NCBI RefSeq assembly: GCF_013375035.1
Contig: NZ_CP056032.1
Coordinates: 3,656,001 to 3,720,000 of the forward strand
Source of the DNA: Spirosoma sp. KUDC1026
GTDB taxonomy: Bacteria > Bacteroidota > Bacteroidia > Cytophagales > Spirosomataceae
Reading direction: 5' to 3'
Length of the DNA stretch: 64,000 bases
Shown in pieces: positions 46,161 through 54,258 of this stretch. Positions within the stretch are counted from its first letter, which is position 1. Each line of letters opens with the position of its first letter. The notes beneath the pieces are model-generated. The model did no database searches, was not told the origin of the DNA, and saw only the letters and a list, made by a program, of their open reading frames with translations. Position numbers and translations under genes: made by a program.

Positions 46161-48314
46161 TTAGCTGTCTTTGGCCTGGACGAGTTCCTGAAGCTCGGGG
46201 AAGAAACCCTCGCGTTCGATCTGTTCAGCGCGGAACGCCTGAACGGCACCCAAGAACGCTTCCGCTTCGGTCAGGAACTGCCGGGCAAACGCTTCGGTCG
46301 GTTCGTTTTTATTGATGCTGAAAACGAGCGCTTTGAAGTCGCCTTCCTGCTGGTGGAACAGCGATTCGCTAGCGAAGACCCGGTCGAAGTCCGACACGAT
46401 GCCGTGCTGTGTGTTCGTCGGTACGTCGCGGCTCATCAGGCCCGCCCGGGCACCGGTGATAAACGTATTGTACGCGTGGTAGATGGCGTCGGCCCAGCGC
46501 TCACCGGCCAGGGCTTCCTGCGCCCAGCTTAATTTTTCTTCGGCTTCGGTCAGTGTGGTAGCCACCAGGTCAATCAGGACGCTGGCGCACTCACCAATAC
46601 CAACCTCCGTGACGTACTGCTCGGTATGATCCCAGTCGATGTAATCCGTATCGACCAGCGTCTTCAGATCGGCCAGCGGTTTCAGCAACTGATAAAAATA
46701 GTTTTTCCCCTGCCGGGCGTAATAGTCCGAGTAGTATTCGCCATCAAAGCCGTTGGTTTCGTAATCACGCAGGAGAAAGCGTAACGAATCGGGTCCCCGC
46801 TTGGATGGAATCTTGATTACTTTATCGGCGATCAGGCCTTCCCCTTTGCCGTTGAAACCACCGCCCAGCAGCACCTGCAGGGCCGGTAATACATACGCTC
46901 CGTTTTTCAGCGACGAGCCGTGGTAACCGATGTTGGCCACCGAGTGCTGACCGCAGCCGTTCATACAACCCGAAATTTTGATCTTGATGTCATCGTTGAA
47001 GACCAGGTCCGGAAACTCCTCGTGCATCATCGATTCGAGGGCACGGGTGATGCCGTAGCTGCTCGAAATGGCCAGATTACAGGTGTCCGTGCCGGGGCAG
47101 GTCGTAATATCCGCCGTGGTATCGAAACCCGGATTCGCCAGCCCCAGCGCGCTGAGCGCCTGGAAAACGGCGGGGAGATGTTCCGGTTTTACGTACCGGA
47201 GCAGGTAGCCCTGGTTGACGGTTACCCGAATATCATCGGCTGCGTACTGGCGAACAACCTGGGCCAGTGCCCGCGCTGTGTCGGACGACATATCGCCCAG
47301 CAGCACCCGAAGCTGCACCGCGTACCAGCCCGCCTGTTTCTGTTCAAACACGTTTGTTTTCAACCAGGTCTGGTAAGCCGCATCGTTTTCTCCTTCCGAC
47401 GTAACGCTGCCTGTCTGGGCTGTACCGTCGTACTGGGGCAGCACAACCGGGACGTCGTCGTGCGAAACCGCGTAGGTCTGACTGCGTAGGGCAGGGGTTT
47501 CGTCACTAACCCGGCGAAGAAACTCTTCCAGACCGATGTCGTTCAGGAGGTATTTCATCCGGGCCTTATGGCGTTTCTGCCGTTCGCCGTACCGGTCGAA
47601 AACCCGGATAACGCCTTCAATAAACGGAATCACCCGATCTTCTTCCAGAAACTCGAAGGCCGTCTGCGCCGGGAAAGGCTGGGCGCCTAAGCCACCGCCC
47701 AGTACGACTTTAAAACCGCGCTGACCATCCCGCAGACGGGGAATCAGGCCCACGTCGTGCATGTAGCCATAAGCGGAATCTTTCTCGCTGGACGATACGG
47801 CAATCTTAAACTTCCGGCCCATATCCTGGCAAATTGGATTGCGCAGAAAGTAATCGAAAATCGAGTAGGCGTAGGGGGTGATATCAAACGGCTCTGCCGG
47901 GTCGATACCCGCGCGGGCCGAGCCCGTTACGTTCCGAACCGTGTTCCCGCAGGCTTCCTTCAAGGTGATCCCCGCATCTTCCAGATCGGCCCAGAGCTGT
48001 ACCGAATCCTCCAGCTTGACAAAGTGAAGCTGAATATCCTGCCGGGTGGTCGCGTGTAGGTTCCCGGTCGCGTACGTATCGGATAGATCCGCAATACGCA
48101 CGAGCTGGTCGGCGGTAATACGGCCGTAGGGTAGTTTGATCCGGATCATCTGCACGCCCGGCTGCCGCTGGCCGTACACCCCCCGTGTCAGCCGGAACTT
48201 CCGAAAGGCCTCGTCGGCTATTTCGCCAGAGCGGAACGAATTGATTCTACGATCCAGATCCAGAATGTCGCGCCGGGCGGCTTCGCTAACCCGGTCTGTC
48301 AAGTGAATAGCCAT
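46161..48314 (-). CDS. Siroheme nitrite/sulfite reductase with C-terminal HEPN-like domain
   Basis: A 717-aa assimilatory reductase with siroheme and a 4Fe-4S cluster, reducing sulfite to sulfide or nitrite to ammonia. The duplicated ferredoxin-like and siroheme-binding halves end in the cluster ligands C406, C412 (TCPGTDTCNLA), C450 and C454 (SGCMNGCGQH). Upstream motifs are TGNLHATTRQDIQLH and NTVRNVTGS. Plain homologues are about 550-580 aa. The extra 130-150 residues at the C-terminus (EEKLSWAQEALAGERWADAIYHAYN...) look like a helical HEPN-type domain, seen in some Bacteroidota homologues. cobA follows on the same strand. Sulfite or nitrite specificity cannot be decided here. Confidence 0.93.
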   Translation of the reverse strand: MAIHLTDRVSEAARRDILDLDRRINSFRSGEIADEAFRKFRLTRGVYGQRQPGVQMIRIKLPYGRITADQLVRIADLSDTYATGNLHATTRQDIQLHFVKLEDSVQLWADLEDAGITLKEACGNTVRNVTGSARAGIDPAEPFDITPYAYSIFDYFLRNPICQDMGRKFKIAVSSSEKDSAYGYMHDVGLIPRLRDGQRGFKVVLGGGLGAQPFPAQTAFEFLEEDRVIPFIEGVIRVFDRYGERQKRHKARMKYLLNDIGLEEFLRRVSDETPALRSQTYAVSHDDVPVVLPQYDGTAQTGSVTSEGENDAAYQTWLKTNVFEQKQAGWYAVQLRVLLGDMSSDTARALAQVVRQYAADDIRVTVNQGYLLRYVKPEHLPAVFQALSALGLANPGFDTTADITTCPGTDTCNLAISSSYGITRALESMMHEEFPDLVFNDDIKIKISGCMNGCGQHSVANIGYHGSSLKNGAYVLPALQVLLGGGFNGKGEGLIADKVIKIPSKRGPDSLRFLLRDYETNGFDGEYYSDYYARQGKNYFYQLLKPLADLKTLVDTDYIDWDHTEQYVTEVGIGECASVLIDLVATTLTEAEEKLSWAQEALAGERWADAIYHAYNTFITGARAGLMSRDVPTNTQHGIVSDFDRVFASESLFHQQEGDFKALVFSINKNEPTEAFARQFLTEAEAFLGAVQAFRAEQIEREGFFPELQELVQAKDS

Positions 48315-48349
48315 AAGGTATATTCTCTATAGAGTTAAAAGACTATGTG

Positions 48350-48379
48350 ATAAAACGAAACGCCGAAATCAATCGGCGT
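48350..48379 (-). terminator. Hairpin upstream of the nitrite/sulfite reductase gene
   Basis: The 7-bp stem ACGCCGA with TCGGCGT is followed on the minus strand by TTCGTTTT. It could end transcription of the 83-aa gene or act in the leader of the reductase gene. Confidence 0.6.
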
Positions 48380-48487
48380 CTGTTTTCTGAGTAGTTCAGG
48401 TACAAGTATAAAGTAAATAGACCGGCAAAAGGTTCTGAATGTGCCCAACTTCTGGTTATGGGCGATAAGAAGAAGTTATGGATAGGC

Positions 48488-48589
48488 CAAAGAGTGAAAG
48501 AATGATAGAACGAAAGAGCGAAGCCATTCGGGGAAACCGCTCCACACCGGCACAATCGCTCTTTCGCTCTATCATTCTTTCGCTCTTTG
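48488..48589 (-). repeat. 8-bp-unit palindromic element, copy 4 (divergent)
   Basis: The 34-base arms 48488-48521 and 48556-48589 are complementary except for two positions that still allow G-U pairs. The units are CAAAGAGT, GAAAGAAT, GATAGAAC and GAAAGAGC. It lies 11 bases after the stop of the 83-aa gene on the minus strand. The period of eight is the same as in copies 1-3, with GAAA replacing GAAT. Confidence 0.85.
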
Positions 48590-48600
48590 ATGAATGCTCT

Positions 48601-48852
48601 TTATAAAAAGGTCTCGTTACGTTCGCCGGTAGCCTGCCAGTCGGTGTCCATAGCCTGAAAGCGCTGGGTGACGGTATCCAGAAAGGGTCCGTCGAGCATG
48701 GTTAGAACATCGTTGAGGTCGGCTACGTCGAGTTCGCTGACCTTATACGTCTGTTCGTAGGGGCCCGCTTCGATTTTGACGATATATTTGCTGTTCCAGG
48801 CGTAGAGACCAATACGGAACTGGGGATGCGGAATGTCCTGCACGAAACGCAT
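48601..48852 (-). CDS. Small conserved hypothetical protein
   Basis: An 83-aa soluble protein: MRFVQDIPHPQFRIGLYAWN, then YIVKIEAGPYEQTYKVSEL and a C-terminal helix DLNDVLTMLDGPFLDTVTQRF. I have seen similar short proteins only in Bacteroidota, with no known function. It is divergent from the TPR lipoprotein gene, with 25 bases between start codons, so the two promoters must overlap the opposite genes. Palindromic element 4 follows its stop. Confidence 0.75.
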   Translation of the reverse strand: MRFVQDIPHPQFRIGLYAWNSKYIVKIEAGPYEQTYKVSELDVADLNDVLTMLDGPFLDTVTQRFQAMDTDWQATGERNETFL

Positions 48853-48877
48853 ACGAAATGGCTGATGTTACTGAGTA

Positions 48878-49936
48878 ATGGTAGATTTTAAAATTGGCCC
48901 GCGGCTGCGTGGCCTGGCTATGGGGGCCCTGCTGGTGGGGCAAAGTACGTTGTTTCTGACCAACTGTGACAGCCGGACCGACGAAGCCGCTCAGTTTTTC
49001 CTGAAAGGCAACCTGCAACTGCAGAAGCGGGAGTACCGGGAAGCCATTCGGTATTATACCGAAGCCATCGAGAAAAAGTCCGACTTTGCCGACGCGTACA
49101 ACAACCGGGGGCTGGCTAAATTCCGGAACGGCGACCGGGAGGGAGCGCTTGCCGATTACACCAAAGCCCTTAACAGCGACCCCGACTTTGCTGCGGCCTA
49201 CCTAAACCGGGCGGAGGTGTTGCTGGAAACCGGCGATGCAGCCGGGAGCCTGGCTGATCTCCAGCGAATTGAAAAGGAATACCGCGACTCGACGGGCTAT
49301 CAGACCCGGCTGGGGGATACGTACGTGCGGCTGAATCAGCCCGCGCCCGCCCAGGTGGCCTATGACCGGGCCATTCAACTAGTCCCCAATAACGTCGAAG
49401 CCCTGACCAACCGGGGGGCGCTGTATTTTAACCAGAAAGCGTACGGACCGGCCGAAAGCGATATCCGGAAAGCCATCCAGCTGAATCCCAAGCAGGATGC
49501 CGCGCTGAATAACCAGAGCTTGCTGTTAGCTCGCAAGGGCAATTACGCCGAGGCACTGACCTTTGTTGACCGGGCGCTGGCAACTCAGCCGAATCAACCC
49601 TACTATCAAAATAACAAAGCGTACCTCCTGCTGATGCTGAATCGTCCGGCGGAGGCCCTGCCCCTCATCGAGGAGTCGCTGCGCCTAGATGACAGGAACG
49701 CCTGGGCGTACCGGAGCCGGGGTATCTATTACCTGAAGCAGAAGCAAACGGCCAATGCCCTGACTGCATTCCGGCGCGCTGAGCAGCTCGATGCCTCGGT
49801 CGATCAGCTCTATTATTATATCGGTACGGCCGAACAGGCTGCGGGTAACCAAGCGGGGGCCTGTGCGGCCTGGCAACGGGGCGATGCAGCGGGCGATGAA
49901 CTGGCCCGGCGGGAACGGCAGGTTCAGTGTCGGTAA
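48878..49936 (+). CDS. TPR-repeat lipoprotein
   Basis: A 352-aa protein with a lipoprotein-like signal (AMGALLVGQSTLFLTNC, cysteine C30, a slightly unusual lipobox LTNC). About seven tetratricopeptide repeats follow (for example EYREAIRYYTEAIEKKSDFADAYNNRG). It is expected on the periplasmic face of a membrane as a protein-interaction scaffold. No catalytic motif is present. It is divergent from the 83-aa gene and 94 bases upstream of the NmrA-like gene in the same direction. Confidence 0.85.
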   Translation: MVDFKIGPRLRGLAMGALLVGQSTLFLTNCDSRTDEAAQFFLKGNLQLQKREYREAIRYYTEAIEKKSDFADAYNNRGLAKFRNGDREGALADYTKALNSDPDFAAAYLNRAEVLLETGDAAGSLADLQRIEKEYRDSTGYQTRLGDTYVRLNQPAPAQVAYDRAIQLVPNNVEALTNRGALYFNQKAYGPAESDIRKAIQLNPKQDAALNNQSLLLARKGNYAEALTFVDRALATQPNQPYYQNNKAYLLLMLNRPAEALPLIEESLRLDDRNAWAYRSRGIYYLKQKQTANALTAFRRAEQLDASVDQLYYYIGTAEQAAGNQAGACAAWQRGDAAGDELARRERQVQCR

Positions 49937-50030
49937 CCCGAACGAGCTAGTAGAACCGGGCGGGTTGATGAGCGAACGTCGAACATTCAGCCCGGACAGC
50001 CGGTTGACTGCGTATATCGACAGACTACAC

Positions 50031-50936
50031 ATGGCAACAACAATCTTGGTCGCGGGAGCAACGGGTAATCTTGGTGGACGTATCACCAGGGAGTTAGTGA
50101 AGCGGGGCGCCAACGTACGGGCCCTGGTTCGGGCGAGCAGCGACCCGGCGAAGATTGATAAACTGGCGCAACAGGGTGTGGCGGTTGTTAACGCCGATTT
50201 CGGGAAACCGGATGAACTGGCTAAGGCCTGCGAGGGGGTAAGCTGCGTGGTTTCGGCCCTGCAGGGCCTGCGCGACGTAATCGTTGATACGCAAACGCGT
50301 CTGCTTGATGCGGCCATTGCGGCTGGTGTCCCCCGGTTTATTCCGTCTGATTTTTCGAGTGATTTTACAAAACTTCCCGCGGGCGAAAACCGGAACTTCG
50401 ATCTTCGGCGGGCATTCAATGAACGCGTCGATGGTATATCGGGGGATGTACTACAGGCCACCTCGATTCTTAACGGAGCGTTTGCCGATCTGCTGAGCTA
50501 TGGGATGCCGCTGCTGAATTTCGAGAAAAAACAGATTGGCTACTGGGGCGATGCCGATTGGCGGATTGATTTCACGACCATGGATGACACGGCGGCTTAT
50601 ACGGCTGCGGTGGCCCTGGACAATATGACCCCACGGGTACTACGTATTGCCAGCTTTCAGATCAGCCCAAATGAACTGGCGGCCGTGATGAAGGAGATTG
50701 GTACGGAGCCTTTTGCCGTTGTTCGGCTGGGGAGTCTGGACGATCTGGCTGCGTATAACCGGCGGGAGCGGGCCGCCCACCCCGAAGGTGAGCAGGAACT
50801 CTATCCGGTCTGGCAGCAGAGTCAGTACATGCAGAGTATGTTCAGCGTACAGAATGATCCGCTCGACAACGACCGTTACCCAGCCGTACGCTGGACCGAT
50901 ATTCGGGACGTACTGGCCCAGCGCGCTGCCCACTGA
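50031..50936 (+). CDS. NmrA-family NAD(P)-binding protein
   Basis: A 301-aa atypical short-chain dehydrogenase of the NmrA/isoflavone-reductase-like group. The dinucleotide motif VAGATGNLGGRITRELVKRG is at residues 6-25, with an arginine (RALVRASS) that suggests NADP(H). RFIPSDFSSDF near residue 101 and the substrate region IGYWGDADWRIDFTTMDD are typical. It may be a reductase or a redox-sensing regulator. The ATG at 50031 begins directly before the Rossmann strand (MATTILVAGATG); longer frames overlap the preceding TPR gene. Confidence 0.88.
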   Translation: MATTILVAGATGNLGGRITRELVKRGANVRALVRASSDPAKIDKLAQQGVAVVNADFGKPDELAKACEGVSCVVSALQGLRDVIVDTQTRLLDAAIAAGVPRFIPSDFSSDFTKLPAGENRNFDLRRAFNERVDGISGDVLQATSILNGAFADLLSYGMPLLNFEKKQIGYWGDADWRIDFTTMDDTAAYTAAVALDNMTPRVLRIASFQISPNELAAVMKEIGTEPFAVVRLGSLDDLAAYNRRERAAHPEGEQELYPVWQQSQYMQSMFSVQNDPLDNDRYPAVRWTDIRDVLAQRAAH

Positions 50937-50979
50937 CGGCCTGGGTGCTCAAAGGATAGTTGGAATAAGGTGGCTGGCT

Positions 50980-51585
50980 CTACAGAGTACGGATGTAAGC
51001 GGCTACATCCCGTTCTCCACTAACCTCGCTGGCTTCCAGATGCTGTATGATCCGCTGTTTTTCAGCCGCCGTTTTGTTCTGGCTCAATTTCTTCTGCCCC
51101 TGCAGATCGGTTACTTCCAGCTCAAAGGCAACAATTCCCTGCAGCATGCTCTGTTTATAGGTTTCGGATAGGGTATTCCACTGCTCCAGGTAGGCTGGTT
51201 CGTAGAACTGAATTGTCTGGAGCAGGGAACGAGTTTTGGCCTCCTGATCCGGCAGGATTTTTCCGTTGCCATAGGCATGGACGGCTACGTAATCCCAGGT
51301 GGGAACGCTCTCCCGGTTGTCGTAGTGGGACGGGGAAATGTAGGCGTGGGGTTCCGTGAAGATAACCAGGGATGTTTCGGTCTCCATATACCTGGCCTGT
51401 TCATTCACCCGCGAAAAATGGGCGCAGAGCCGTAGTGCTTCGGTGCTGTCATCAATAACGAACGGTAACTGGGTGGCGATCGGAACGCCTTCCCTGACGG
51501 TAACAATCGTAGCAAAGCTGTACCGTTTCATGAACGCAATTAACTCGGGCTTGTCGGTAAACTGGAATGGTCTGGGAACGTACAT
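50980..51585 (-). CDS. FMN-binding (PaiB-like) protein
   Basis: A 201-aa split-barrel flavin-binding protein of the PaiB family, named for a Bacillus transcriptional repressor of sporulation and protease genes. Motifs are MYVPRPFQF at the start (supporting the ATG at 51585), FATIVTVREGVPIATQLPFVID, VIFTEPHAYISPSHYD and VPTWDYVAVHAYG. Whether it regulates transcription or only binds FMN is unknown. It is followed upstream by the GNAT gene on the same strand (97 bases apart). In Bacillus, PaiA is a GNAT acetyltransferase encoded beside PaiB, so this may be a paiAB-like pair. Confidence 0.88.
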   Translation of the reverse strand: MYVPRPFQFTDKPELIAFMKRYSFATIVTVREGVPIATQLPFVIDDSTEALRLCAHFSRVNEQARYMETETSLVIFTEPHAYISPSHYDNRESVPTWDYVAVHAYGNGKILPDQEAKTRSLLQTIQFYEPAYLEQWNTLSETYKQSMLQGIVAFELEVTDLQGQKKLSQNKTAAEKQRIIQHLEASEVSGERDVAAYIRTL

Positions 51586-51682
51586 CGGACGGGAGAAGGG
51601 GAAACGGGTCGAGAAAATCGGATGGAACCGGGAACACCGGAACGAAAAGGTCATTTCATCCTCGCCCAGGGTAGGTGGCGCT

Positions 51683-52204
51683 TCAGGCCAGTGTCTTTTT
51701 CATAAGAATATCCGTCTGCTCATCCTCGCCCAGCATAAACAGGTGTGTAGCAAAGGGAACGAACCCCTGTTTTTCGTAGAACCGAATGGCTCTCGGGTTT
51801 TCTTCCCAAACGCCCAGCCAGATGTATTCTTTGTTTTTCTGCCGGGCTATGTCCAGTGCCTTTTCATAGAGGAGGTAGCCGACGTTCCTGCCCTGATGCG
51901 TACGGTTTACATAAATCCGTTCGATCTCGAGGGCTGTCTCATCCAGTAGCTCCGTCTGTGCTCCGCCGGTGTTCACTTTTAAATAGCCGACGGGGCGGTC
52001 CGCATCCCAGGCAATAAAGAAAAGCGAATTGGGATTGGTCAACTCGGCATGGACCTTTTCGGGGTTGAAACATTTTTCCACGTACGCTGCCATGTCGGCG
52101 GCTGAGTTATGCCGGGCAAATGTGTCAATGAAGGTTTCCCGACTAATCTGTTGAACCAGGTTTAGGTCGCTGGCAGAGGCTTTGCGGATGGTGATTGTTT
52201 CCAT
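51683..52204 (-). CDS. GNAT-family N-acetyltransferase (PaiA-like)
   Basis: A 173-aa acetyl-CoA-dependent acetyltransferase. The GNAT core holds VGYLKVNTG, then motif A with IERIYVNRTHQGRNVGYLLYEKA (acetyl-CoA pyrophosphate loop) and WLGVWEENPRAIRFYEKQGF. This resembles PaiA, which acetylates spermidine/spermine. It is placed just before the PaiB-like gene on the same strand, which strengthens that reading, but the substrate is inferred. The ATG at 52204 is preferred over a GTG at 52210. menD lies upstream on the same strand. Confidence 0.88.
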   Translation of the reverse strand: METITIRKASASDLNLVQQISRETFIDTFARHNSAADMAAYVEKCFNPEKVHAELTNPNSLFFIAWDADRPVGYLKVNTGGAQTELLDETALEIERIYVNRTHQGRNVGYLLYEKALDIARQKNKEYIWLGVWEENPRAIRFYEKQGFVPFATHLFMLGEDEQTDILMKKTLA

Positions 52205-52338
52205 GGTCACGTGCGTCGTACTGGGGCAAATGTCGTATCGAACCCGACTGGTTGTGCAGGCCAGTTCGTAAATGACCAGCAGTCCACTTTGGAGAAGTAG
52301 ATAGTAATTCTCGGAATATATGAACTATAACTGTAGTT

Positions 52339-54087
52339 TTAGTTGTGAATGGCTTTCTGAATGCTCGTCTTATACGCTGAGAATTGTTCCTGGTTCTGGT
52401 ATTTATCCGTCGTGATCTCCAGGAGCTGTGCCCGGTTGCCCGGTTGGAAAAAGTCGGGGAGGAGGGAGCGGAGGGTTTCCGGCGTATCGCAGACGTGGTA
52501 AATCAGCCCGGCATCGCTGGCGGTGTTGCGGGCGGTATAGCCGTGGGGCGTTTCGAAATACGTTTCCAGTTCGGGCTGACGGGCGGGCCCATCGATCATT
52601 CGGAAAATATGCCCGCTGTCGTTGTTGAGCAGCACGATGCGGAGGTTTGACGGAACAGGGCCCGACCAGAGGGCGTTCCGGTCGTAAAAAAAGGCAACAT
52701 CGCCAATCAGTACCGTAACGAGTTGCTCGGGACTGGCCAGAGCCGCGCCCACCGCCGTACTCAGACACCCGTCGATACCGCTGACCCCCCGGTTGCTCCA
52801 GACGCTGACCTGCTGCGACTCGGCCACCCCGCACAGATTCGCGTAGCGGACCGGCATGCTGTTGGCCAGGTGAAGGGTAGACTCATCGGGCAGGTGTTCG
52901 AGCAGTTGCTGTACGGCGGCCCAGTCGGTGAGGGGCTGATCCGGTTGGGCGAGTGTTTGCTGAACGAGCCGGGCGGCCCGGCGGTCGGTCTGCTGCCAGG
53001 TCGTTAAAAAGTCCCGGTTGTCATCGTCGTCGTCACCCTGCAGAAACCGCTGGTAATCGATATCGGCGACCAGCTTCTCCAGAAACGCCAGCGGCTCGGC
53101 CGGAATCAGCGTCGTCAGGCTCTGGAACGAATCGTTGATCCGGTCCACCGTGGGCTGCAGGTGCCAGTGCCGCCGGGCGGGGTAAGTACGGAAAAACGTT
53201 TTGAGGTTGCGGGTCACCAACGAATTCCCCAGTGTAATCAAGAGATCGGGACGAAGCTGTTCACCCAGTTCTGCCGACAGCCCCGACAGAAACGTATCGG
53301 TATGGGTAATGAAGCGATCGTTCCGCGGAAGGTTGGCCGTAATTTCGCCGACCACCGGAATGCCCCATTCCTTGCTCAGTTCACCCAGTACGTTTACCAA
53401 TACCGGATTACGCGGCAGCTGACCAACGGCAATCAGAATCCGGTCGTTTTGATCCCACTCCCGGAGGAGGGTGTGCCAGGTCTCGGGGGCCAGGGTTGGC
53501 TGCGCCGTCAGTACGTCAATGAGTCGTGGGCGTCCGTAATCAAAAACTTCGGTTGGGCCGGGATAGAACGGCTCCCGTACCGGTACGTTGATATGGACGG
53601 GGCCGTGAGGGGCCGACTGGCTGAGAGTGACGGCTTCATTGAGAGACCGTTCGATAAACCAGCGGGCATCCGGGTGGGTATAGTCGGCGGGGAGATCGTA
53701 GCTCCGTTTTACCTGCGCCCCAAATACGCCGACCTGATCCATTGTCTGCCCATCCTGCTGGTGCAGCCACTCGTGGGGCCGGTCGGCGGTGAGCAGCAGG
53801 AGAGGGACCTGTTGGAAGAAGGCTTCGGCCACGGCGGGGGCCAGGTTGTAGACGGCGCTGCCCGAGGTACAGATCACCGCTACGGCCCGTCCCTGCTGCT
53901 GGGCGATTCCCAGCGCCACAAAGCCCGCTGAACGCTCGTCGGCCAGCACCCGTACCCGAAGACGGGGGTGTCGGGCCACGGCCAGCGTGAGGGGGGCTGA
54001 GCGGGAACCCGGCGACACTACGACATCAGTAACACCTTTCTGAACCAATAGTTCGGCAATGGAGAGGATGGGTTGTAGAACGGGCAT
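52339..54087 (-). CDS. menD: 2-succinyl-5-enolpyruvyl-6-hydroxy-3-cyclohexene-1-carboxylate synthase
   Basis: A 582-aa thiamine-diphosphate enzyme joining isochorismate and 2-oxoglutarate, the first committed step of menaquinone synthesis. The N-terminal signature is GVTDVVVSPGSRSAPL. TSGSAVYNLAPAVAEA, LLTADRPHE and the C-terminal ThDP/Mg region (NRGVSGIDGCLSTAVGAA, GDVAFFYDRN, LLNNDSGHIF) are all present. The ATG at 54087 (MPVLQPIL) is chosen; upstream in-frame codons add non-family residues. No other men genes are within the window. It is divergent from the TonB-like gene. Confidence 0.96.
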   Translation of the reverse strand: MPVLQPILSIAELLVQKGVTDVVVSPGSRSAPLTLAVARHPRLRVRVLADERSAGFVALGIAQQQGRAVAVICTSGSAVYNLAPAVAEAFFQQVPLLLLTADRPHEWLHQQDGQTMDQVGVFGAQVKRSYDLPADYTHPDARWFIERSLNEAVTLSQSAPHGPVHINVPVREPFYPGPTEVFDYGRPRLIDVLTAQPTLAPETWHTLLREWDQNDRILIAVGQLPRNPVLVNVLGELSKEWGIPVVGEITANLPRNDRFITHTDTFLSGLSAELGEQLRPDLLITLGNSLVTRNLKTFFRTYPARRHWHLQPTVDRINDSFQSLTTLIPAEPLAFLEKLVADIDYQRFLQGDDDDDNRDFLTTWQQTDRRAARLVQQTLAQPDQPLTDWAAVQQLLEHLPDESTLHLANSMPVRYANLCGVAESQQVSVWSNRGVSGIDGCLSTAVGAALASPEQLVTVLIGDVAFFYDRNALWSGPVPSNLRIVLLNNDSGHIFRMIDGPARQPELETYFETPHGYTARNTASDAGLIYHVCDTPETLRSLLPDFFQPGNRAQLLEITTDKYQNQEQFSAYKTSIQKAIHN

Positions 54088-54258
54088 ACGACTAGTGTAA
54101 ACGGTTTTGGCCACAAACATAACCAATGAAGCGGCAGCCCGCTCGGTCATCTGTGCTGGATTTTCTGTTACTTTGTTTAGAGGATGCGTTCATTGGCTCG
54201 TTGCGGGATAAACGAAGCGGGCCCGTGCTACGTTATAGACCTGAAACCGATTTGCTGC

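Noticed and set aside
32514..48589. The octamer palindromes as CRISPR arrays
   Set aside because: The repeats are only 8 bp, directly contiguous, without spacers and arranged as inverted arms; no cas genes are nearby.
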